Source: Protea cynaroides
Taxonomy: Eukaryota; Streptophyta; Magnoliopsida; Proteales; Proteaceae
Direction of reading: 5' to 3'
Assembly: GCA_028583415.1 (NCBI GenBank)
Contig: CM053267.1
Location: forward strand, 40,777,834 to 40,841,833
DNA length: 64,000 nucleotides
The notes below the pieces were generated by a model. The model made no database searches and was not told the origin of the DNA. It saw nothing but the letters and a program-made list of their open reading frames with translations. Numbering within the stretch: position 1 is the first letter of the stretch; the number at the start of each line of letters is the position of its first letter. This document shows positions 27,101 through 37,330 of the stretch, one piece after another. Made by a program: the position numbers and the translations under genes.

Positions 27101-30100
27101 CAATAATAGTAGTAGCAGCATAGTATAGGTCACTGTGAACCAAGTAGTAGTAGCAACACAGTATAGGTGACTATGAACCAAATAGTAGTAGCAGCACAAT
27201 ATAAGTGAATGTGAACTAAATAGTAGTAGCAGTAGCAGTAGCAGTAGCAGTAGCAATAGCAGTAGCAGTAGCAGTAGCAATAGCAGGAGCAGCAATAGTG
27301 GTGGCTGCACACCTAACGGAGAATCTTAAACGATTCTCAAAAAGGTAACCCAGGGGATTGCTCTGATACCATGTAAGCCTGACAAGGTGCCCAGGCGACC
27401 AAGGAGCCCAATTTTCCAAGGCATCACAACGGCGCCTGGACGGCGCCTAGGTGACACCTTGACAACTATGAACAAAATAGAAAAAAAAGAGGAGATGGAG
27501 AGAATCAATGTATTTTGCTCCTCTCCTTATAGCTTGTATTTTAGAAAATAGAAAACAACTTTTAGATAGGATCTAGGATTCTAAAAGTCAAGAGTCCTAG
27601 TCACAAACTAAAGACAAACTAAACACAAAATAAAAAAAGGAAACTAACAAGCCTAATTGGTAAAGCAAACTAATAAAGCAAACTAATAAACTAATTAGAA
27701 GTTCATATACTAATAGGAGTCCAAGTCCTAGAAACTAGCACTCGCTACTTTGACTAAGACAAAGCACTGTACGGTTACAAGTTTATTACACTAACACTTA
27801 CTATTTATATTAAGAAGCCCCTTGTGTTTGTTAATTCATTTAAAGTTAGATATGAATAATTATCAAGTTAATGATCTAGTTACAAAGGAACATCTAATAA
27901 ATGGACATATTGCAGTTTTGTAGTTATTGTCCACCTACATGGTGGAGAATTATAATTTAAAGTAAAATCTTTCTTAGGCTTAGTTTGGATCCATTTTTAT
28001 TTTTGTTTTTACCTATTTTTCAAAAATCATTTTTGAAAATCATTTTTGGTCAAAAATAAAAAGTTGTTTGATAGCTATTACATGGCAGGAATGATGAGGA
28101 GGAGCCTAACTGGTTGCCTTTGAGTAGTCACACTCGCACACCATAACTGTCTATTGGTGGAGATGATGGTAATGGTGGGGTGACAAAATGCTTCCCTTCG
28201 AGAGAAATTTGACCGTTTGACCAGATAGAGGCAGAGCTAAACCCATTCAATTCATTAGAGAAACTCAGTTTGATCACGCCACACAAAATGTCAACCATGG
28301 TGCACGTCCATAATCTTCACGTGAAGGCTACACAAGAGGACCACGCCGTCTATTCGAACCAGCTAAGCAAGCTGATGATAGCATGGACACCAACGTTTTG
28401 AGCTTGTCTAGCAGTTTTGGGGGGATTCAGTCTAAGGAACAGCACAGGTCTTGGGGAACAACACCAAGTCGAAGTATAGTGGGAATGGTAGTGACTATGG
28501 TGGTAGCTTTGGTGGTTATGCTGGCTTTGGGCAGTTTACCTCTTCTTCCTCCATTTTTACTGGGTTTAACCATGATGACCAATCATAGAGTGGATCGTCC
28601 TTTGTTGACAACTTCTTCTCCTACCCGGGCCCCAAACACACATGCCAGCACCACCATCCACTATAGGTGGCTCACTGCATGGATTTTCCCAATACGGTGA
28701 CCTATACCTAGGTTAGGTTACCTTCAGTATGTAGGTGATACCATTTATAGGGCAAATGTAGAGGACTTCGAACATCTCTTCCAGCATAGTATGACATGGC
28801 CAGCAATTGTGACAAAGTCGGAGGAATGGTGGCGTCGACACCATTAGTCTATGAGTGGGTCGATTCTCCACGCAACTCTATGTGGTATTAGCCTATTAGG
28901 ATGGGTAGAAGGGGTCCATTTTGTACCATGTACTCATGTACCACCAGTTAATATATTGTATTTATGGGAGTGTCACTTGTTAGTTAACACTATGTATTAC
29001 ATCTACATGTACAATGTTATATCTTTGATAACTATGCAACATTTTGTCTTCTCATTCCTAGTGAATACTTTAGTTGTTTTACGTCTCTTCTAGTACTAAA
29101 CCATGTGTAGAATAGATTATACTAGACAAGGTATACAACAAGGTTCGATGTACATAGCCAACTTAGGGCCCAAAGCCAAACTACCAATTTGAGCTAGTTT
29201 TCTTGCAATCTAAAGTTTCATACATGCTTATAAAGGCTTAAATAATGTTTCCATAAAGTTTCAGCCCTAAATATGACCATTTGACCAACGAAATGGCCGG
29301 TCAAATTTTGCTGCCAAAAAATGTGCAATTTTGCCCAGATTTTGACAGGTACATCTCAGTTTCGCCAGCCAACAAAATGGTTGGTGAAAGCAAGAACATG
29401 AGCCATGCCAGCAAAAGGAAAGGTGCTGATGTTGAGTGTCATTGAGAGTAAGAATTTGATCATTGGAATTACACTCCTTGACTAGAGATTTAGTTTGGCA
29501 GAGCGAAAAGAAGCACCATTCAAGGTGAAATCCTACCCAAGTAGAGGCTGTTAGGTTGGCACAATTTCATGGGTCGCTTCAGTCTTTTGCTATCCATGAG
29601 AACTTGTGGTTATGGTTGTCAGAAGACCCAAGAGTGAGTCAAGGTCAAGTGGATGATGTAAGAGCTCTAAGAAGCCCCTCACAGGAATCTAGGAGAAGCT
29701 ATAAATACATGTAAGGCCTTCAGACCATCATATCAATTTGAAGAAATAAAGTTGTTCACTTTCTGAATTTTGGTTCAACGGATTTAGACCTACCTACGTA
29801 CATTTAATGGTGTTTACCAAGTGGATTCTGGGTGTACTTGGTGGATTCCTTGGTGGAAAAAAGGATTCATTTCGCAGGCTTTGGTGGATTCCTAGCCTGA
29901 GGGTTATATGGATTCCTAACCTATTATCCTGTCTAATTATCGATCTTCTATTCTATCTATTTTGCCATTCAAGAGTTTCAGGTCAGATCTGATCAATCTC
30001 AAACCCTGGGGTACACTGTCTTGTTTATTTTCCAAATCTGACTCAGTTTCTACTATCTCTAAGTTTTCCATTCCATTTACTTCCATACTGATAAATTGGC

Positions 30101-32400
30101 TCTGTTTTGTTGTTCTCTGAATTCTTGAATTTGGATCTGAGTATGTCATACCTTGTGACCAAATTATTTCACTAAAATTTCTCAAATCTGATTTGCTTTT
30201 TAGTTCTTGATTTATGCTATGGTTCCTGACGAAAGTATTTCAGTTACTCCAGATTCACTCCCCTCTGAATACTATTTCAAATCCTAGAGTTATTCTGGTC
30301 TAGTAACAGTTTTGTCCTTGCTTTAATGATTCCTTGTCATAGTAGCTTTCTTAAATGACTCTCTATTCTGTAATCAGACTATGTTCAAACTTTGCACGCC
30401 TGTTCTATCCATTAAAACATCCCTTGGGCTGAAGTTTCTTGCTGTTCTGGTTTGATTAGCTAAAGGTCTTACCTTTTCTCTGTTTCTGGTTCTTGTTCTT
30501 GTTCCTACATGCTGTGATCCTGTTTGAGCTACTCGTCCACCAGATTTTACTGGTTTGGGATTAGTCCTTAATAATTGGTTAACCAATCTCTTATATTAAA
30601 ATATATTAAAAAGTATTTCCTTAACTAGAGGGAATGTGTTTCTTCTTTGTACAGTTTCTCTTTAAAGGGGGAAAAAGACAACCTCAATAAAAAAAATTAT
30701 AAACAATCCAGAAATTTTTAAATAAAACAAATCTCAAAATTTTCTTTAACAGACAAGACAGAAAATTTTATTAAAAATAATAAGGGAATGCACAAAAGTT
30801 GACAACATATGTGGACAATTACCTCAAATATCCACTATAGAAATAAATAACATGAGTCCAAAACTCTTGCCTTGATTGATAATTTCAAAGCTGTAACGCG
30901 GTCCTCAGCTTGCCAAGCACGACATATTTCATCTTTAAGTTCATGTAATCGTGAAACATACTCTTGCCGTGTAATGATTTTGACACCTGCCTCAGCATCT
31001 TTTTGTGGATCATCCAGTTCTTCTAAATGAATTCTTGTTGGCGGTTTCTCATGTTCTGCAAGACTCCAAATCAAATAAAAATAAGAAATCACATACCTGT
31101 TCCAATCAACATATATTCAAGCAGGAACGAAGATAGAATCTAAGTAATACTTTCTATCTACGTAATGTTTTCTAGTATTCAAAATGACTTCCCATGTTTG
31201 TTTACAGAAAAAGAACTTCCAATTTATAATAAAAAATAAAAGAGAGAGAGAGAGAGAGGAAACAGAGCTACCATACCCTTGCCACTTTTTACTATAACGT
31301 CAGACATCTGTAAAAGCAACAAGGTACCACCATTATGAGCAGAAACAGATAAACCTCACATTTTTTGTCCAAAATACAAATTTTAAAATAACACCAATAA
31401 AATAAGAAGTAGCCATTACAGCATCTATGATATCACTTGCCTTCATTAACGGTTATGCAGATATTGTAGCCATATATCCTTTTCTCCCTTTTCCCTTGTT
31501 AAAATGCTTCTAATACATACTTTAGCTAGCAATCTCTTCAGTATTTTAGTTGTTATAGTTAATGTACAACATAGTTTATGTTAGAAAGTATAACAAACAA
31601 GAGAATTGAATAATAGAATATAATGACTATTACTTTTGTACCACTATAATGGAATATAACAATTGTTGCAAAGAGAGGGGGGGGGGGGTATTTATTAAGT
31701 CAGTAAGTATAAACAAATCAAATCTAGGATTCTAAAAGTTAGAGTCCTAGTTAACAACCAAAACAGAGTCCTACTATGAAAAGGAACTAAAGATAAAGAT
31801 AGAACCCTAAACCAACTGCATCTACAGCAGTGTACAAGTATGAAATAACCAAATTAAAGTAGGATAAGGACTCTAATAACAGCTTGCGTCAACACTCCCC
31901 CTCAAGCTGGAGATGGAGTATAAACATCTTTGAGACCCAGCTTGGAACAGTAGTGAAAAAACATGGGCTTGAACAGGGCCTCAGTAAACAGGTCACCATG
32001 AAAAGGAACTATAGGGGGGAGAGAGATCGCAGAAAGCTTAGGATCAACCACACCTCTCCCCCTATCAGCTGTATTCATTAAATCAGTAAGTATAAACAAA
32101 TCAGATCTAGAACTCTATAAGTTAGAGTCCTAGTTAACAACCCAAATAGAGTCCTACTATGAAAAGGAACTAAAGATAAAGATAGAATCCTAACTAACTG
32201 CATCTACAGCAGTGTACAAGTATGAAATAACCAAATTAAAGTAGGGTAAGGACTCTAATATGCTTGCGTCAACAACAATAAATACTTAACGAACATTAAT
32301 AAGATTATTTTCATATATAATGTATAGGCTTGGAGGAAGAAGGTCATTTTACCATTATAAGAAGCCATAAGATGAAGCCGACCCCATTTACTTGGGATAA

Positions 32401-32438
<38 letters not shown>

Positions 32439-35400
32439 AATACGCCATAAAACGACCAAGTTTTAGTTCAGAATGACCAAAATGTCAAGAACGTCTACTT
32501 TTTATTTTCAAGCTGTTACGAAGTTGGCCCGTAGGCCCATAGACCCACTGGAACCCACTAGATGTAGCTGGCGCTAGCTAACGCCAGCAATATCTAGTGC
32601 TGCTCCCCTTTCTCTTCCTTCTTTAATCAATTACAGATTTATTTTCTTTTATTTTATTATTGTAATCTTATTGTAATCTTTTCTTATTGTCTCTTCTTAG
32701 AATAGAGACTTTCCTTATAAATCTGTTTATTTTCTTTCTCTATAAATACAAGGTAGAGAGGAGAGCTATTCAACGATTTGGGCTACAGCACATTGCTGTG
32801 TCGAAATCTCTCTCTCTCTCTTTCTCTTTCTCTCCTCCTCAATCTTCTTCTCTTTTAATTTCTGATTGTATACTTGCTGGTTGTTTCTTTGAGAAATTGT
32901 TACATGGTATCAGAACACTCGATCCTTGGCCATCACTAATCAAAGAACTCTTGGTTTGATTGGCCTTTGATATTTTTGCTCTCTCTATGTAACTACAATT
33001 TTCTGTTTTACTACTACTAATTGGTGATCGAGATTACATCTATGAATGTTGTTGCTAAATACTACTACTTTGTGAACTTCTGTACTTGATCACCCCGTTG
33101 GTAAGGTTATTATCCTCTCCTTGACATCCATCACCCCCTTTGAGCTTCTCTTTTCCTTTGGCCTCTCGGTGGCGGAACCGAGCTTTGGACCTTGTCATTT
33201 ACCCTACTACTACCATCTACCTTTACCCACGCTGAGCCTTTGGCCAATCGGTTGGCTGAACCGATAAGACCTTTTTTTTTATATATACATTGGTTGTGGA
33301 TTTTGTTCTCTATCATGATGACTGACCCTAAGCCCACTGAGGCTCAGATCATCTCCATAAAATTCAAAGGAGTTTCTAATTATCTATTATGGGCTGAAGC
33401 TATCAAAGCCTTTATTCTTTCTAAAGACAAGATTGCCTGCTGAATTAATGGCACCATCGGCTTGCCCACCTATCTCTTTCTAAGTTAAAGGCTCTTGTCC
33501 CTAGTTGCAAGTCACTCTCTACGTTACAATGTGAGGCTTGTGAACTAGGAAAACATCATCATTCCTCTTTTCCAATTAGTTATACACCTAGGCAACTTTC
33601 CTGTTTTCTTTAGTTCATTATGATGTTTGGAGACCTTGTCAAATTCCCAATCGGCTTGGTTTCTCTTATTTTGTAACCTTTGTGGACGATTATTCCCGCA
33701 TGACATGGCTCTACTTAATAAAAGAACGGTTTGAATTTATTAATATTTTCAAGGGTTTTCATAAAGAAATTGCCACTCAATTTGATACTCCTATCAAAGT
33801 TCTACGTACTGATAATGCCCTTGAATATGTTCAGTCTGTCATCTCTGATTTCTGTTTTGCCAATGGCATTATACACCATACCAGTTGTGCTTTCAACAAA
33901 ATAGAGTTGTTGAGCGTAAAAATAGACATCTTTTGGATATTGCCAGGTCTCTCATGCTCCATATGAATGTTCCTAATTATTATTGAAGTGATGCTGTTTT
34001 AACTGCCTGCTACCTGATTTACAGGATGCCTTCTTCGGTCCTCCACAATAAAATTCCTTTTAAACTTCTCTATCCTAATACTCCCTTATTTTCAGTTTCT
34101 CCTTGTGTTTTTGGTAGTACGTGTTTTGTCCACATCCTATCCTACAGTGGACAAATTATCTCCCCGGTCTATCAAATGTATTTTCCTTGGCTACTCTCGT
34201 GCTCAGAAAAGTTACCGGTGTTTTGACTCTATTACTTGGTGTCATTTTGTCAATCATGATGTAACATTTTTTGAAGACAAGCCATACTACCCTATTCCTG
34301 TTCCCACCAATTTACCTTCCACTGATATTCCTTTACCTCTCATTCCTTTTGATGATGAACCCACCTCTATCCCATTTGTTTCTGAACCCACATCCATCCC
34401 ACCACAAACCTCGCAACCCTTACAGGTCGATACCCGTTGCACTCAGGTTGCTCCACCTACTACGACTATTGCTCCGGCTGCTGCTGACGCTGTCCCTGGT
34501 TCTGCGGTCGACTCTGACCTACCTATTGCTCTACGAAAAGGTAAAAGAACTTGTACACAAAAATTCTTGTTTACCTTTTCCATTGAGCACTTTGTTACTA
34601 CTGCCCATCTACCCACTTCTCAACGGCGACTTGTTTACTCTTTGGTTGCTACCTTTGTACCCACTAACCTATCCCAAGCCTTGTCCCATCCAGGGTAGTA
34701 TGCTGCTATGAATGATGAAATAGATGCTCTGACCTCCTATCAGACTTGGACTCTTGTTGACCTCCCACCTGGCCACTCAGTTGTGAAGTGTAGATGGGTC
34801 TATACTGTGAAACATAACTCAGATGGCTCTGTTGAACGACTGAAAGCACGGTTAGTTGTCAAGGGGTACACTTAAACCTATGAGGTAGACTATTTTGAGA
34901 CATTCTCTCCTGTGGCCCGTCTCAATTAGGTCCGGGTACTTGTTTCCATAGCTGTCAATTTTGATTGACCCTTGTATCAAATGGATGTCAAAAATGCGTT
35001 CTTGTATGGGGATCTTCATGAGGAGGTATACATGGACCAACCTCCGGGGTATGTTGCTCAGAGAGGGAATTCCACTAAAGTCTACAAGTTACTAAAAGCA
35101 ATATATGGACTAAAGCAATCCCCTCGTGCGTGGTTTGATAAATTTAGCACTGTCATTACTAATCTTGGCTTCACTACTTGCTATTCAGATCATTCTGTTT
35201 TTGTACGTCGTCATCAAGCTACTGTTACTATCATGCTGTCTATGTGGATGACATAATTATTACAGGGAATGATAAGTTGGGTATTACAGAACTTAAGTCT
35301 CACCTAAATACCCACTTTTAAATGAAGGACTTAGGACTCCTCTATTTTCTTGGTATTGAAGTAGTTTGAGGCCGTACTAGTATCATTCTTTCCCAAAGCA

Positions 35401-37293
35401 AGTATGTCCTCGATATCCTTGCAGAAACAGGTCTTCTTGGTACCAAGCCGGTTGAAACTCCTATGGATCCACATCAGAAATTCAAAACATGTAATAGTCC
35501 TGAATATTCTGATGTTCATCAATATAGACGGTTGGTTGGGAAGTTAATTTATCTTACTGTTACTAGATCTGACCTTTCTTATGCTGTTGGAGTGGTGAGT
35601 CAATTTATGCAAGCTCCTAAAGTTGTCCATTGAGAGGCGGTTTGTCGTATCTTGCACTATCTCAAGAAATCTCCAGGTACAGATCTTGTTTATTCCCGAC
35701 ATCGCCATCTTGACATTGTTGGGTTTTCAGATGCTGATTGGGCTGGGGCAGATGGTGATAGACATTCCACTACAGGTTATTATTCTTTGGTTGGTAGCAA
35801 TCTCGTCACTTGGCGAAGTAAGAAGCAAACCACTGTCTCCAAATCTAGTGTTGAATCTGAATACCGTGCTATGGCACAAACTACTGCTGAATTAATGTGG
35901 CTGAAAAATCTTCTGCAAGAGTTGGGATTTCCTATTTCTCAGCCTATGACCTTAAAGTGTGATAATCAGGCTACGATCTATATTGTCAGTAATCCAGTGT
36001 TTCATGAACGTACCAAGCATATAGAAGTGGATTGTCATTTTATCCATGATTCGATTTTGAAGAAACTTGTTGTCACTCCATTTGTTTCATCTTCAAATCA
36101 ACTTGCGGATATTCTCACTAAACCTCTATTTGGACCAGCATATCGGTTGAACTGTTACAAACTTGAATTGGCCGATTTGTACACTCCAGCTTGAGGGAGG
36201 GTATTACGAAGTTGGCCCATAGACCCACTGGGACCCACTAGATATAGCTGGCGCTAGCTAACGCCAGCAATATCTAGTGCTGCTCCCCTTTCTCTTCCTT
36301 CTTTAATCAATTACAGATTTATTTCCTTTTATTTTATTATTGTAATCTTATTGTAATCTTTTCTTATTTTCTCTTCTTAGAATAGAGACTTTTCTTATAA
36401 ATCTGTTTATTTTTTTTCTCTATAAATACAAGGTAGAGAGGAAAGCTATTCAACGATTTGGGCTACAGCACATTGCTGTGTCGAAATCTCTCTCTCTCTC
36501 TTTCTCTCTCTCCTCCTCAATCTTCTTCTCTTTTAATTTCTGGTTGTACACTTGCTGGTTGATTCTTTGAGAAATTGTTACACAAGCAATGACTATAAAT
36601 TCACTAGAACGGGCCAAAACCAAAGCTTTCAGCTGTCCATCTTAAGAAACCCCCCCACCCTAACAGCATAAAGGGTGCAAAAACAGCATGGCAGGGCACC
36701 AGTTTAACCAACCGCGTTGCCCCATCCCTGGCACCACAGTAAAGTTGTTACTCAAACTGGGTAAGATAAGCTCAACATGTATCATATTGACTATTGAACA
36801 AAGTAAAAATCCAAACCCTTTCTTGTTAATCCATGAACTATACAACTGGTTCAAATAACCTTATGTCTAACCAGAGTATCAAGTAGTTAGGCAATATTTG
36901 CAGCAGTTTTTTTTAGGGGGAGGAGAATGGGAAGAGAAGACATATTTTCTTTATGATGGAGAATCTTACTGAGGAAATTGATATTGTCTTAGCAACTGAA
37001 AATTTTTGCATTAATGATCTCTTGAACGAGGCCCATTCTTTAGCTGACAATTGAAGAACAGTTTCATTGGAGCTCCCTCTTATAGATACATACTCAACGT
37101 CTTTTCCTTCTGCAACTGAAACTGCAAAATCTGCATCTGACGCTCTCAAAGGATCATAGAGGTCAACCTTTTTTGGCAATGGAATGTCAACCTATTACCC
37201 AAAAAAAAAAGTTCAATTCCAATCAAGTGTGACAGTATTTCAAAAACGTAACTAGGTAAAAAAAACAAACAAACAAACAAATATATCCTCGTA

Positions 37294-37330
<37 letters not shown>

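Larger units (their letters stand above)
26681..27796 (-). mobile_element. TRIM-like LTR element in VPS35L intron 4
   Basis: LTRs at 26681-27007 and 27469-27796 (about 327 bp each) face the minus strand (TGTTAG ... TTGTTACA). The minus strand carries a primer site tggtatcagagc (27371 to 27360) and a purine tract aagggg before the 3' LTR (about 27008-27015). The 460-bp interior has no coding: it contains an AGTAGC microsatellite (about 27060-27305) and a small inverted-repeat insertion (27380-27463) between LTR and primer site. No clear 5-bp target duplication. Confidence 0.75.
32514..36582 (+). mobile_element. Ty1/copia retrotransposon, 4069 bp, internally deleted
   Basis: LTRs at 32514-32904 (391 bp) and 36202-36582 (381 bp) differ at about a dozen sites plus an 8-9-bp and a 2-bp gap. 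A 5-bp target duplication caagc lies at 32509-32513 and 36583-36587. The primer site tggtatcagaac is at 32905-32916 and the polypurine tract gagggaggg at 36193-36201. The 3' LTR begins TA instead of TG. Most of gag and the protease are deleted and pol has stops and frameshifts. It lies in VPS35L intron 2, antisense to the gene. Confidence 0.94.

Noticed and set aside
27002..27310. Leucine-rich open frame on the minus strand
   Set aside because: It is the AGTAGC microsatellite read as CTACTG/CTGCTA codons, not a protein.
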